A DNA stretch of 64,000 bases from Hyalangium versicolor. GTDB taxonomy: Bacteria > Myxococcota > Myxococcia > Myxococcales > Myxococcaceae. Position numbers and translations under genes: made by a program. Shown in pieces: positions 49,911 to 59,283 of this stretch. Where the stretch lies: the NCBI RefSeq assembly GCF_020103695.1, contig NZ_JAHXBF010000004.1:372001-436000 (forward strand). Reading direction: 5' to 3'. How positions within the stretch are numbered: position 1 is the stretch's first letter; every line of letters begins with the position of its first letter. The notes under the pieces were generated by a model. It saw only the letters and a list, made by a program, of their open reading frames with translations. It made no database searches and was not told the origin of the DNA.

Positions 49911-51173
49911 ATGCTTTCCTCCACCCCCGTGAACGTTCGCTCGTTGCTTCTCCCCATGCTCCTCGTAGCCTCGGCTCTGGTGGCCTGCGCGGGGACTCGA
50001 TCTTCTCAAGGTCCGGATTCTGCCGAGGAGGAACCCGTGGCACGGCTGTGGCGGCTCAGCGCGGAAACCCATGACTTCGAGCCCTTCTCCCGCGAGGGCA
50101 CCCAGCTCGCAGGGGATGGCGCACTCGAACTGGACCCCGTGGCTCTAACCAGCACCGAGCCCTTCCCCGCCGGCAAGGAGGGAGGCCCCGCTCCCGTCAC
50201 CAGCTACCGCTTCGGCAAGGCCGTCCTTGCCGAGCATTCCCTCCCCGCCGGCTTCGACAGCGCCGTGCCCTCATTGGAGGCGCTCACGCCTCCAGGAACC
50301 TGGGTCCGGGCGACGCTCGCCGCGCGCGTGGAGGGCACGTGGACCCAGGACTATGACTTCGGCCCCTGGGCCAGCGACACGAGCACCGTGTCCCGGCGCA
50401 GCGTGAATGGCCAGGCGGATGCGCTGGGTGACGTCTCCACCGACACGCTCGTCCTCAAGAAGCGCGCGGACTCCGTGCGCGTGACGGTGTGGCTCTACTC
50501 CGCCCAATCCGGCGTCACCCCTCGCGTACGGGCCCTCTCCCTGGCCCTGAGCGACGGCACACGCACTCCCGCGGACGGGCCATCGGAGCGGCTCGCCTGG
50601 GGCACCGTGCTGGACGTGCCCGGCCGCTCACAGATGATCTACCCGGGAGGTGGACCCGTGTGGTGCTCGCCCACGTCCACCACCATGCTGCTCGGCTACT
50701 GGGCCCAGAAGCTGGGCCGCCCGGAGCTCGTGGAGGCCGTGCCCACCGCCGCCGCCAACACCTACGACGAAGTCTACGCAGGCACCGGCAACTGGAGCTT
50801 CAACGTCGCCTACGCTGCCTCCCAGGGCGGTGGTGCCCTCCATGGTCTGGTGGCGCGGCTCGACTCCTTCAACCAGGTGGAGCGCCTCATCGCCGCTGGC
50901 ATCCCCGTCAGCATCAGCATCGCCTATCAGGAGGGAGAGCTCTCCGGAGGCGCCTCCCGCAGATCGGACGGGCACCTCATCGTCGTGAAAGGCTTCTCGC
51001 CCCAGGGAGATGTGGTGGTCAACGACCCCGCCTTCTCCGCGGATGACAAGGTCGAGACCACCTACAAGCGCGACGAACTCTGGCGAGCCTGGCGCCACTC
51101 CGCGGGCGCCGTGTACCTGCTCTGGCCCACGGGCACCTCGCTGCCCGAGGGCGCCGTGAACACCGTGCCCTGA
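49911..51173 (+). CDS. C39-like cysteine peptidase lipoprotein
   Basis: 420 residues with a signal peptide and lipobox (ALVAC, Cys26). About 40-230 is an unassigned beta-rich domain; 230-410 resembles a C39-type papain-fold peptidase: the Cys site GPVWCSPTSTTMLLGYW, RSDGHLIVVKGF with the catalytic His, and DVVVNDPAF with the Asp. Usual C39 enzymes process double-glycine leaders inside ABC transporters; none is visible here, so this is a secreted relative. Substrate unknown. Confidence 0.8.
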   Translation: MLSSTPVNVRSLLLPMLLVASALVACAGTRSSQGPDSAEEEPVARLWRLSAETHDFEPFSREGTQLAGDGALELDPVALTSTEPFPAGKEGGPAPVTSYRFGKAVLAEHSLPAGFDSAVPSLEALTPPGTWVRATLAARVEGTWTQDYDFGPWASDTSTVSRRSVNGQADALGDVSTDTLVLKKRADSVRVTVWLYSAQSGVTPRVRALSLALSDGTRTPADGPSERLAWGTVLDVPGRSQMIYPGGGPVWCSPTSTTMLLGYWAQKLGRPELVEAVPTAAANTYDEVYAGTGNWSFNVAYAASQGGGALHGLVARLDSFNQVERLIAAGIPVSISIAYQEGELSGGASRRSDGHLIVVKGFSPQGDVVVNDPAFSADDKVETTYKRDELWRAWRHSAGAVYLLWPTGTSLPEGAVNTVP

Positions 51174-51183
51174 GGCCCGGCCG

Positions 51184-52179
51184 TCAGGTCACCGTGAGGA
51201 TCTCCGCGCCCTGCTCGGTGACGACCAGGGTGTGCTCGAACTGGGCGCTGCGGCTGCCGTCCGCCGTGACGGCCGTCCACCCATCGTCCCACGAGCGGTG
51301 CTGCCAGTGCCCCAGGTTGATCATCGGCTCGACGGTGAACGTCATCCCCGGCTTCATGATCGTGTTGGCGTCCGCCTCGTAGTAGTGGGGGATCTGCAGC
51401 GAGGTGTGGAACCGCTCGCCAATCCCGTGGCCGCAGTAGGCCCGCACCACGCTCATTCCATTCTTCGCGGCGTGCTGCTCGATGGCCCGGCCGATGTCGC
51501 TGATGGGCCGGCCCGGCTTCACCGCCGCGATGCCCAACTCCAGGCACTCCCTCGTCACCCGCACCAGCCGCTCGGACTCCGGATCCACCTTGCCCACGAA
51601 GAACGTCGCCGAGCAGTCCCCGTGCACGCCCTCCAGGAAGATGGTGATGTCCAGGTTGACGATGTCTCCGTCCTCCAGCGCGCGGCTGTCCGGGATGCCA
51701 TGGCAGATGACCTCGTTGACCGAGGTGCACAGCGACTTGGGGTAGCCGTGGTAGTTCAGCGTGCTCGGGTAGCCGCCCAGCTGGATGTAAGCCTCGTGGG
51801 CAATCACATCCAGTTCATCCGTGGTGATTCCCGGCCGTACGGCGGCACCTGTGATTTCCAACACCTTCGCGGCGGCCTTGCCCGCGCGGCGCATCCGCTC
51901 GATGACCTCCGCGCTCTGCACATCCGGCAGCGTCGGCGAGCGGGTCGGCCGCCCGGTCTCAGCGTAGTCGGGACGACGGATGTGCGCGGGGACGCTCCGG
52001 CGAGGGCTGACGATGCCGGGGCGGACGCCTCGCCGTTGGGTCTCCGGGCCCTTCTTGCGGGCCTCGACGGCGTCCGCGCCGCGGTGGCACTTCTTGTACT
52101 TGGAGCCGCTGCCGCACCAGCAGGGATCATTGGGCCCTGGGAGCACTGCGGGAGCCTGGCGCGCAAATTGGGTCGTCAT
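51184..52179 (-). CDS. map: Type I methionine aminopeptidase with N-terminal SEC-C zinc motif
   Basis: 331 residues. Residues 15-32 form a SEC-C motif (DPCWCGSGSKYKKCH), followed by a linker of about 50 residues and the aminopeptidase (85-331): NLDITIFLEGVHGDCSATF with both Asp ligands, YCGHGIG with the His, FTVEPMIN and QFEHTLVV with the Glu ligands. It removes the initiator Met. SEC-C-bearing Map proteins are known and are thought to help ribosome association. Confidence 0.95.
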   Translation of the reverse strand: MTTQFARQAPAVLPGPNDPCWCGSGSKYKKCHRGADAVEARKKGPETQRRGVRPGIVSPRRSVPAHIRRPDYAETGRPTRSPTLPDVQSAEVIERMRRAGKAAAKVLEITGAAVRPGITTDELDVIAHEAYIQLGGYPSTLNYHGYPKSLCTSVNEVICHGIPDSRALEDGDIVNLDITIFLEGVHGDCSATFFVGKVDPESERLVRVTRECLELGIAAVKPGRPISDIGRAIEQHAAKNGMSVVRAYCGHGIGERFHTSLQIPHYYEADANTIMKPGMTFTVEPMINLGHWQHRSWDDGWTAVTADGSRSAQFEHTLVVTEQGAEILTVT

Positions 52180-52277
52180 CGCACCCGTCTATAACCCGTA
52201 GACGCACCGCAGCGCACGGCTCTTGCTCGGGGAGCGTACTGGAACACAGAAGCCCCCCTGCTCGCTCCCCCGCTGGC

Positions 52278-52553
52278 TCAGCGAACCACCAGCCCGCTGC
52301 ACGTCAGACAGTACCGCGTCTCGGGGACGGCTCGCAGGCGGTGGCGCCCGATGGCTCCTCCACACCGCGCACACCTGCCGAAGTCGCCTCCCTGGATCCG
52401 CGCCAGCGCATCGTCGATGTCGCGCAGCTCCCGGTGGTCGCCCTCCGACAGTGCAAACACCGGCTCCTGCGAGGGGCCCTGTGCACCTCGTGCCCACAGA
52501 CGGCTCCGCCGTTGCATCAGCGCTTCTCGCGCCTCCTGCTCCCAGACATCCAT
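52278..52553 (-). CDS. DksA/TraR-type zinc-finger protein
   Basis: 91 residues. RELRDIDDALARIQGGDFG, then the four-Cys finger CARCGGAIGRHRLRAVPETR and CLTCS, match the C-terminal half of DksA/TraR proteins, which bind RNA polymerase in its secondary channel and modulate initiation. It lacks most of the DksA coiled-coil finger, so it is a short TraR-like form. The Asp pair of the coiled-coil tip is not evident. Monocistronic. Confidence 0.85.
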   Translation of the reverse strand: MDVWEQEAREALMQRRSRLWARGAQGPSQEPVFALSEGDHRELRDIDDALARIQGGDFGRCARCGGAIGRHRLRAVPETRYCLTCSGLVVR

Positions 52554-52613
52554 GCTGACCTCCGCGTTGCCCCGAACCCCTCCACCCTGCTCTCGGAAGG
52601 CCCTTTCAGGAAA

Positions 52614-52645
52614 CGTGCCTCCCCCCTGAACCGGGGAGAGGCACG
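52614..52645. terminator. Hairpin between START-domain and DksA-type genes
   Basis: Arms CGTGCCTC and GAGGCACG with an inner CCCC/GGGG pair. It is about 85 bases after the stop of the START-domain gene and before the start of the DksA-type gene. Strong stem, no clear T-tract. Confidence 0.5.
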
Positions 52646-52728
52646 GGAGGTGGACCGCGGCGACGCAGGCTTTGCGCGCCTTTTGCCGCTCGCTGCACCG
52701 GGTGCGCAGAAGCCCGTGGCCTCCCGCG

Positions 52729-53397
52729 TCAAGGCGCCTTGGGCGCCTCCGGCTTCGCCTTCTTGCGCTCCTCGGCCAGCTTCTGGGCCCGCTCCTGCAC
52801 CGCGTTGAGCGTGTCCAACACCCCGTCCTTCTGACCGAAACTCGCCAGCCATCCCGGGAGCGAGCCCGCCGGATCCACGCTGAACTTGTAGACGATGTGC
52901 GTGGAGCCCTCGCCCTTCGGGGAGATCTCCCAGGTGCCCTCGTTGTGTTTGATCCGGACGATGTCCTTGCGCTCGGGCAGCGCTCCCTCCACCGCCTTCC
53001 AGCGCTGCACGTACTCCCCCGTGCCGTCCTCGGCGAGCTTCTTCTCGTCCGTCACCAGGATGGTGTAGTCCCGATCATCCACCACCGGCAGCTTCAACCG
53101 CGCGTACGCCACGCGCGAGCCGTCCGGGTTGGTGGACACAATTCGGGACTCCTTCACGTACGGCATCCACAGCCGGAACGAGCCCGAGTCCATCAGCGCC
53201 GTCTGCACATCGATGGCGCTGGCCGCCACGTCCTTCTCCGCCCAGATCTCCTTGCCCTGGCCTCCGGCGCGGGGACGGACCTTGATGACGGCCTTCTTGC
53301 TCTCGACCGTCTCCCACTCCTCGGCGGCCTGCGCCATGCCCGCCGCCATCAGCAGGGCCACGGCTCCGCACCACCACACCCGCTTCACCTCGAACAT
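52729..53397 (-). CDS. Exported START-domain protein
   Basis: 222 residues from ATG 53397 (AAGGAGA upstream) with a signal peptide ending at AQA. The remainder resembles a START/SRPBCC lipid-binding fold: WETVESKKAVIKVRPRAG, FRLWMPYVKESRIVS, VAYARLKLPVVDDRDYTI, WEISPKGEGSTHIVYKFS and a final amphipathic helix NAVQERAQKLAEERKK. Secreted START proteins of this kind are common in myxobacteria and may bind a lipid. Ligand unknown. Confidence 0.85.
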   Translation of the reverse strand: MFEVKRVWWCGAVALLMAAGMAQAAEEWETVESKKAVIKVRPRAGGQGKEIWAEKDVAASAIDVQTALMDSGSFRLWMPYVKESRIVSTNPDGSRVAYARLKLPVVDDRDYTILVTDEKKLAEDGTGEYVQRWKAVEGALPERKDIVRIKHNEGTWEISPKGEGSTHIVYKFSVDPAGSLPGWLASFGQKDGVLDTLNAVQERAQKLAEERKKAKPEAPKAP

Positions 53398-53597
53398 GCT
53401 CGTCTCCTTCGAATCAGGGGCACGCCACGTTCTCCCTGCCCGGCCAGCCGGAGTGTGCGCACGCCAACGGAGCTTAACCGCAAGGCCGGACACGGCGGCA
53501 GGACTCGCCGCCGGGAGTGATGGCCGGTGGAGGATTGGCTCGCGAGAGACAGTCTCGTCGCTCGACATTTGAGCAGGGGCAGGGCAGGAAGCGGCCC

Positions 53598-55091
53598 ATG
53601 AGTGGCTACCTCGCAGCCCCCCCGCCCGAGCGCGGCATCTTCTGCAATCGCACCCTCAACATGCGGGCCATCAAGGCCATCGGGTACGACATGGACTACA
53701 CCCTGGTCCACTACCAGGTGGAGGCCTGGGAGCGTCGTGCCTACGAGCACATCCGTGAGCGGCTGGTGGAGCAGGGCTGGCCCGTGGGTCACCTCTCGTT
53801 CGATCCGGTGCTGGCCATCCGCGGCCTCATCATCGACACCGAGAAGGGCAACCTGCTCAAGGCCAACCGCTTCGGCTTCGTGAAGAAGGCGCTGCACGGC
53901 ACGCGCCCCATGGACTTCGAGGCCCAGCGCACCGAGTACACCCGCACCATCGTCGACCTGGCCGAGAAGCGGTGGATGTTCCTCAACACGCTCTTCTCGC
54001 TCTCGGAGGCGTGCATCTACGCGCAGTTGGTGGACCTGTTGGATGCGGGCGAGCTGCCCGGCCCCATGGGCTACGTGGACCTGTACGCCGTGGTCCGCCG
54101 CACCCTGGATGCCGCGCACATGGCCGGCAAGCTCAAGGCGGAGATCATCGCCAATCCCGAGCGCTACCTGCTGCCGGACCCCGAGACGGCCCTGGCGCTG
54201 CTGGATCAACGCAGCGCCGGCAAGAAGCTGCTGCTCATCACCAACAGCGAGTGGGCCTACACCCTGCCCATCATGCACGCGGCGTTTGACCCCTACCTGC
54301 CCAAGGGCATGACGTGGCGGCAGCTGTTCGACGTGGTCATCGTCAGCGCGCGCAAGCCCGAGTTCTTCACCACGCGTTCGCCCCTGTTCGAGGTGGTGGA
54401 GACCCAGAGCGAGGCCCTGCTCCGGCCCCATGCGGGAGGGCCGCTCAAGGCAGGCATGCCCTACTTCGGAGGCAGCGCGCTGGAGCTGGAGCGCCACCTG
54501 GGCATGAGCGGAGATGAGATCCTCTATGTGGGCGACCACATGTTCGGCGACGTGCACGTGACGAAGAACGTGCTGCGCTGGCGCACCGCGCTCATCCTCC
54601 GCGAGCTGGAGGACGAGGTCCGCGCCATTGCCTCCTTCCGCTCCACCGAAGCGCGGCTGGCCGAGAAGATGGTCCTCAAGGAGCGCCTGGAGGCCGAGTC
54701 CTGTCATGTGCGGCTGGAGCTGCAACGGCGCCGGCTCCAGTACGGCCCCCGCTCGGAGGTGCCGGAGGACCAGTTGCTGGCGCGGGGAATCGCCCTGCGC
54801 GCGGAGCTGGAGGCGCTGGACGCGGAGCTGGGGCCCATGGCTCGCGCGGCCAGTGAGCTGTCCAACCCCCACTGGGGGCTGCTCACGCGCGCCGGCAACG
54901 ACAAGAGCCACCTGGCACGGCAGGTGGAGCGCTACGCGGACATCTATACGTCACGCGTCTCCAACTTCCTGTTCGTCACGCCCTTCGTGTACCTGCGCAG
55001 CCCTCGCGGCAGCCTGCCGCACGATCCGAACGTCCCAGGCGGCACGCCGGTGTTCCCCTCCACGGACGCCACCAGCGGCTCCAATCCGTGA
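53598..55091 (+). CDS. HAD-IG family 5'-nucleotidase
   Basis: 497 residues from ATG 53598 (AGGAAG upstream). The HAD nucleophile motif is AIGYDMDYTLVHY (Asp31, Asp33), motif II is LLLITNSEW, and motif III/IV DEILYVGDHMFGDVHVTKN. The long helical caps and the C-terminal tail FLFVTPFVYLRSPRG match the HAD-IG 5'-nucleotidase family (cN-II-like purine nucleotidase). It would dephosphorylate IMP/GMP-type nucleotides. Cytoplasmic; monocistronic. Confidence 0.92.
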   Translation: MSGYLAAPPPERGIFCNRTLNMRAIKAIGYDMDYTLVHYQVEAWERRAYEHIRERLVEQGWPVGHLSFDPVLAIRGLIIDTEKGNLLKANRFGFVKKALHGTRPMDFEAQRTEYTRTIVDLAEKRWMFLNTLFSLSEACIYAQLVDLLDAGELPGPMGYVDLYAVVRRTLDAAHMAGKLKAEIIANPERYLLPDPETALALLDQRSAGKKLLLITNSEWAYTLPIMHAAFDPYLPKGMTWRQLFDVVIVSARKPEFFTTRSPLFEVVETQSEALLRPHAGGPLKAGMPYFGGSALELERHLGMSGDEILYVGDHMFGDVHVTKNVLRWRTALILRELEDEVRAIASFRSTEARLAEKMVLKERLEAESCHVRLELQRRRLQYGPRSEVPEDQLLARGIALRAELEALDAELGPMARAASELSNPHWGLLTRAGNDKSHLARQVERYADIYTSRVSNFLFVTPFVYLRSPRGSLPHDPNVPGGTPVFPSTDATSGSNP

Positions 55092-55303
55092 GGCCGGGGG
55101 GGGCGGTGAGCGCCCATTTGGCTCGGGTGCCCCCTCCCCCTCCAACCAGGCGTTCTCGCTTGGCTTACATCCGCCCACCTATACAAGCATTCAGAATCCT
55201 TCGAAGATCTCCCAGGTAGGGCGGTAGGGCGAGCCACCGGGCTGGGGCTGATCCGGGTGGCTGATCCAGGCGATGTCAGACGTCCCCAGTATGAGTTGTT
55301 CCC

Positions 55304-55798
55304 GTGAGCCACTCGAACACAGAGAGCGCGACGCAGGTCCTCGAGCAGCGCAACCTCCTGGGCGGAACCGACCTGGTTCCCATCCTCGGCGGTGGCAAGC
55401 GCAAGCGCGCCCGGAAGTTCCATGTCGCCTCGGACAAGCCCATCGGCTTCGCCAAGGCGCTGGCGCTCGTGGTGGAGCACGGCCGACAGAAGGCCAAGGA
55501 GCACGGCGTCACGAAGATGAGCCGCTGCCCCCGCTGCGACCACGTCGGCCCCACGGCGAAGGACTTCGGCTTCCGCGTCATCCGCGGTGAGCGCCGTCCC
55601 CAGTCCTGGTGCCGGGGTTGCCGCTCGCAGAACCTGCCGCCCGCCAACCCCTCGGCTCCGCTCAAGTGGTCCAAGGGCGCCGAGCCCGTGCCCGCTTCCA
55701 CGGCTCACGGGACGGAGGACTCGGCCGACGGCTGGCTCTTCCCGCCCGAGTCGCTGCGCGCCCGCCCCCGGAACAAGGGCGGTAAGGGCTCGCGCTGA
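55304..55798 (+). CDS. Small zinc-ribbon protein, function unknown
   Basis: 164 residues from a GTG start at 55304 with only a weak ribosome site; a hairpin (arms AGCCACC/GGTGGCT at 55232-55262) precedes it. Basic N-terminus (GGGKRKRARK), then MSRCPRCDHVGP and SWCRGCRS, two CxxC pairs forming a probable zinc ribbon (about 75-105), and a disordered tail. Resembles small nucleic-acid-binding zinc-ribbon proteins. The gene product is likely cytoplasmic; no family named. Confidence 0.6.
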   Translation: MSHSNTESATQVLEQRNLLGGTDLVPILGGGKRKRARKFHVASDKPIGFAKALALVVEHGRQKAKEHGVTKMSRCPRCDHVGPTAKDFGFRVIRGERRPQSWCRGCRSQNLPPANPSAPLKWSKGAEPVPASTAHGTEDSADGWLFPPESLRARPRNKGGKGSR

Positions 55799-55910
55799 AG
55801 CTGCTCTCTCGTCTGCCCACCACGGGCCCGTACCGGGGCCCTTGGCTCGTTCCCCGCAGGGGGTTGGAAAAGCCGTGGCGTCGTCCCTACCTCTATCGAA
55901 GGAGGGCACC

Positions 55911-56207
55911 ATGGCCGTGCGGACGAAACTGGCAGGAATCAAGAACAGACGACGGGTGGACGCGCGCTCGGCGCAGCCCAGCCAGCAGGCCAGCAAGGGG
56001 CGCAAGACGTTGCCCCGAGACGAGGCTGCGGCGCTGCGCAGGGAGAAGGCGCTCGACCGCGTGACGCTGGGTCCCGCCGCCGAGATCCACGAGCCCAAGA
56101 GTCATCGCCGCAAGACGGGGCTCCAGGGCCGCAAGAAGGCGCCCAGCCAGATGCGCGTGAAGCGCGCGGGGGGCCCGGCCAAGAGGCTGCCCATCCACGG
56201 AGGCTAG
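55911..56207 (+). CDS. Small basic protein (nucleic-acid-binding type)
   Basis: 98 residues from ATG 55911 with GGAGG seven bases before. Lys/Arg-rich and probably disordered, with SKGRKTLPRDEAAALRREKA and SHRRKTGLQGRKK. It shares the pattern RKTLPxxEAAA with the protein encoded at 59284-59673, so they may be paralogues. A role in DNA or RNA binding is inferred from charge only. Confidence 0.6.
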   Translation: MAVRTKLAGIKNRRRVDARSAQPSQQASKGRKTLPRDEAAALRREKALDRVTLGPAAEIHEPKSHRRKTGLQGRKKAPSQMRVKRAGGPAKRLPIHGG

Positions 56208-56296
56208 AGAGGTCTGCTGTCCCCCAGCGCTCGAGGCTGGTGTCATGCGCTCGCGAAGCTTGCGGCGCATGGCTCCGGCCTCGAGTCTTTGCGGGC

Positions 56297-56965
56297 TCAC
56301 GCGAGGCGCCAGCGGCGCAGGTGCTCGAAGATGTAATACGAGAGCAGCACCAGTCCGGTGAAGGCCGCGGTGATGGCGAGCAGTTCCGGGTGGTCCCCCG
56401 GCCCGCGCAGGTGCGCGAGGATGGACGCGAAGAGGGGCCGGGGCTCCGTCAGCACGTCCCAGCTGTTCCACCGCTCCACCCGGCCCAGGTAGATGCCGTA
56501 GCCGCTCAGCACGGACACCAGCGCCACGCCGGCCCAGGAGCCCGCGCGCCCCACGTGCTCCTCCAGCAACTGCTTCCACACCTCCAACGAGAGCAGCCCC
56601 AGCAGCCACGCCGTGGCGGCGAAGACGGCCAGCAGCGCCACGTCGTACCAGAGCGGAATGCCCTGCCGGGGCCGCAGGTGGATGAAGTCCGTCAGCAAGT
56701 AGGGCGCGTTGGGGAAGACGAGCAGCCATGCCCCGGCCAGCGGTGCCAGGAGCCACCACCGGGCGCCTCGGGAATGGAGGAGGCTCGCCAGCAGCGCCAG
56801 GCCATAGGGCACGCACGCGAGGAAGAGGTTCCACAGCAGCCAGCGGTAGAGGGACTGCTGGCTCCAGTCGAGCCGGACCTTGAGCATGCCCACGCACACG
56901 GCGGTGCTCAGCAGCGCGGGGAGGAGTGCGTGGCAGCGCAAGAGGCGGAAGAAGGAAGAGTGCAT
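56297..56965 (-). CDS. DUF1361 membrane protein
   Basis: 222 residues from ATG 56965 (a GTG at 56992 would add nine residues). Six or seven membrane segments. The DUF1361 core is visible: NLFLACVPYGLALLASLL, WLLVFPNAPYLLTDFIHLRP, YDVALLAVFAATAWLLG, SGYGIYLGRVERWNSWD. The family occurs widely in bacteria with unknown function. Divergent from the YcaQ-like gene. Confidence 0.88.
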   Translation of the reverse strand: MHSSFFRLLRCHALLPALLSTAVCVGMLKVRLDWSQQSLYRWLLWNLFLACVPYGLALLASLLHSRGARWWLLAPLAGAWLLVFPNAPYLLTDFIHLRPRQGIPLWYDVALLAVFAATAWLLGLLSLEVWKQLLEEHVGRAGSWAGVALVSVLSGYGIYLGRVERWNSWDVLTEPRPLFASILAHLRGPGDHPELLAITAAFTGLVLLSYYIFEHLRRWRLA

Positions 56966-57168
56966 GGCGGAGGCGTGGTTGCAGACCCGCACGCCGTGGC
57001 CAGACAGCCACGATGCTTGGGCCCTGGTGGAAAGTCTTCACGGGCTTGTGGCTTCAGAGCCCGCACCCTTCGCAAGGAGCAAGTCCGAGGCCAGCGCCGC
57101 CCACTGTCACCAGGGTTCGTACGAGACATGACGATTCCCCTGAACGCTGGCGTATGGTGCGCCCGGGC

Positions 57169-58353
57169 ATGCCTCGCTCCGCGCTTCCCCCTGCTCAAAC
57201 CCTGGACCCCGACGTGGCGCGCGAGTGGCTCGTCAGCCACCTGGGACTGGCCTCGAACCGGCTGCCTCCTGGCGCCAAGGGGACTCGCCAGCTGCTGAAG
57301 GAGCTGCGTTGCATCCAGCTGGATCCATTGGATGTCATCGGCACCAACGCGGACCTCGTGGCGCTGGCGCGCGTGGATGGGCTGGCGCGGGGAGACGTGT
57401 ACCGGCACCTGATGCCGGGCCACGCCTTCGAGCACTGGGCCAAGGAGCGCTGCATCCTCCCCGCGTACGCCTTCCCGTACTACCGCGAGCACACCCGCGA
57501 AGCGCCGTGGTGGCACCTGGCCACGCGCCTGGAGCGACTGTCCGAGCGCATCTTGGATGCCGTGCTGGAGGAGGTGGCCACGCGAGGCCCCATCTCCGCC
57601 GCCGAGCTGACGGACCATGGCGCGGTGAAGCCCCTGGACTGGAGCGGATGGAAGGGCACCGGCAAGGCGACCTCCATGGCGCTCGAGGTGCTGTGGACAC
57701 GGTGTCAGGTGGTCATCTGCGGCCGGGAACAAAGGGGCAAGCGCTACGACGTGCCTGAGCGCGCACTGCCAGAGATGGCTCGGGCGAAGCTCGCCAGCGG
57801 GCCGGAGGTCTTCGACCGATGGGCCGTTCTGGAGCGCGTGGAGGCTGCGGGGCTGCTCTCGCGCGCGGCGGGCCCTCACTGGTCCATGCTCTCCCGGGTG
57901 CGCACCACGGAGTTGCCGGACACGCTGGTGCGCGAGGGACTGCTGGAAGAGATGGTGCTGCCCGGCTCGCCCCGGCGCTACCTGGCTCCCGCCGGGTTCC
58001 GCGAGCGACCCCTCACCGCGCCGGACGAGCGCATGCGCATCCTCGGTCCGCTGGATCCGCTGCTGTGGGATCGCGGGTTGGTGAAGCAGGTGTTTGGCTT
58101 CGAGTACGTGTGGGAAGTGTACAAGCCCGCGCCCCAGCGCCGGTGGGGCTGGTACGTCTGTCCGCTGCTGCACCGGGGCCAGTTGGTGGGCCGGCTGGAG
58201 GCGCGCGTGGAGGACGGCGTGCTGCGTGTGGACAAGCTGTGGCGCGAGAAGGGCGTGAAGCTGGACGATGCGGCGCTGGATGAGGCGCTCGCCCGTCACG
58301 CGAAGGCGTGTGGCGCGACGCGGGTCCGCCGGCCTCGGGCCCGCGTGGGCTGA
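57169..58353 (+). CDS. YcaQ/AlkZ-type DNA glycosylase (winged-helix, cross-link repair family)
   Basis: 394 residues from ATG 57169 (ATG at 57154 also possible). CIQLDPLDVI carries the catalytic QxD motif of AlkZ/YcaQ; WAKERCILP and YYREHT belong to the N-terminal tandem winged helices; ILGPLDPLLWDRGLVKQVFG and LLHRGQLVGRLEARVEDG match the C-terminal parts. These enzymes excise bulky alkylated bases and unhook interstrand cross-links. Some protect antibiotic producers from their own genotoxins; no biosynthetic cluster is visible here. Confidence 0.85.
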   Translation: MPRSALPPAQTLDPDVAREWLVSHLGLASNRLPPGAKGTRQLLKELRCIQLDPLDVIGTNADLVALARVDGLARGDVYRHLMPGHAFEHWAKERCILPAYAFPYYREHTREAPWWHLATRLERLSERILDAVLEEVATRGPISAAELTDHGAVKPLDWSGWKGTGKATSMALEVLWTRCQVVICGREQRGKRYDVPERALPEMARAKLASGPEVFDRWAVLERVEAAGLLSRAAGPHWSMLSRVRTTELPDTLVREGLLEEMVLPGSPRRYLAPAGFRERPLTAPDERMRILGPLDPLLWDRGLVKQVFGFEYVWEVYKPAPQRRWGWYVCPLLHRGQLVGRLEARVEDGVLRVDKLWREKGVKLDDAALDEALARHAKACGATRVRRPRARVG

Positions 58354-58358
58354 GGGGC

Positions 58359-58985
58359 TCAGAAGGCCCAGCCCACCACCAGCGTCGCGCGCTCGTCGAT
58401 GGTCCAGACCTCCGTATCGAAGCGAGCCTCCAGGACGTTGTTCGGATTCGAGTCGTCCCGCACCGTCATCCGCCCTGATCCATAGGACGCGCCGAATCCC
58501 AGCCCGGCTTGCACCGTCAACCCTCGGGAGACGACCATGCTGTAGCCCGCGAGTGCCGCCACTCCCAGGTTCCAGTCGCGGTTGTGGGTCGTCGAGCCCG
58601 CGTTCCCCTGGGAGGGCTCATGCTCGAGCCACAGGTGTGACAGTTCGAGGTTGCTTCCGAGCCAGACCCCATCCAATGCGGTGCCCGTCAGGTAGTAGCG
58701 GAGGCCCGGCTCGAAGCCCACCTGGAAGTACCTGCTGTCGATGCCTGCAATGTCTCCGCGGGTGGCGCCCAGGCCGGCGCCGAGCCTCACGCCCAGCCGT
58801 GCCGAGAGCCTTGGGCCCAGCACCTGCTCTCCATCGAGGCCCAGCAGGCCCTGTCCCAGGGACACCGGGGCCAGTCCGACGAAGGTCCGAGGTGCTTCGC
58901 TCTCCTGAGCCTGCTCCTGCTCTGCTGCACTGGCTGCACTGGCGACCACCGCGAGCACCACTCCACACATCATTCCGCTGCGCAT
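58359..58985 (-). CDS. Outer-membrane beta-barrel-like protein
   Basis: 208 residues with a signal peptide (cleavage after about 20). Amphipathic strands alternate through the protein (LSARLGVRLGAGLGA, YFQVGFEPGLRYYLTG, SMVVSRGLTVQAGLGFGA) and it ends in ATLVVGWAF, with a C-terminal aromatic typical of BAM-assembled barrels. Probably an 8-strand barrel. Function unknown; it converges on the glycosylase gene. Confidence 0.75.
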   Translation of the reverse strand: MRSGMMCGVVLAVVASAASAAEQEQAQESEAPRTFVGLAPVSLGQGLLGLDGEQVLGPRLSARLGVRLGAGLGATRGDIAGIDSRYFQVGFEPGLRYYLTGTALDGVWLGSNLELSHLWLEHEPSQGNAGSTTHNRDWNLGVAALAGYSMVVSRGLTVQAGLGFGASYGSGRMTVRDDSNPNNVLEARFDTEVWTIDERATLVVGWAF

Positions 58986-59283
58986 TGTTGAGTCCCCCTC
59001 TCAGACCCGACCGTCTGGATGCTGGAGGCGTTTGCAACCCGCGTGCACAGCCTCCGCACGCGGGGAGAAGCCCTGCGCGCCGAGGGACGGAATGGGCTCG
59101 CGCGGCTCCCAGCGTGACTTCGTGTCAACGATAGGGAATGCCGCCGTGGTCAATGTGTCAGCACTGCCGAGGCCGCGCGGCGGGATTCCGCCTGGAGCCA
59201 GACATGAATTCCGGGGCCTGCTCGGTCCGCTGCCCACTGGCACCTCCTCCGAGCCATCCCTAACTGAGTCACTGGGAGGCTCC

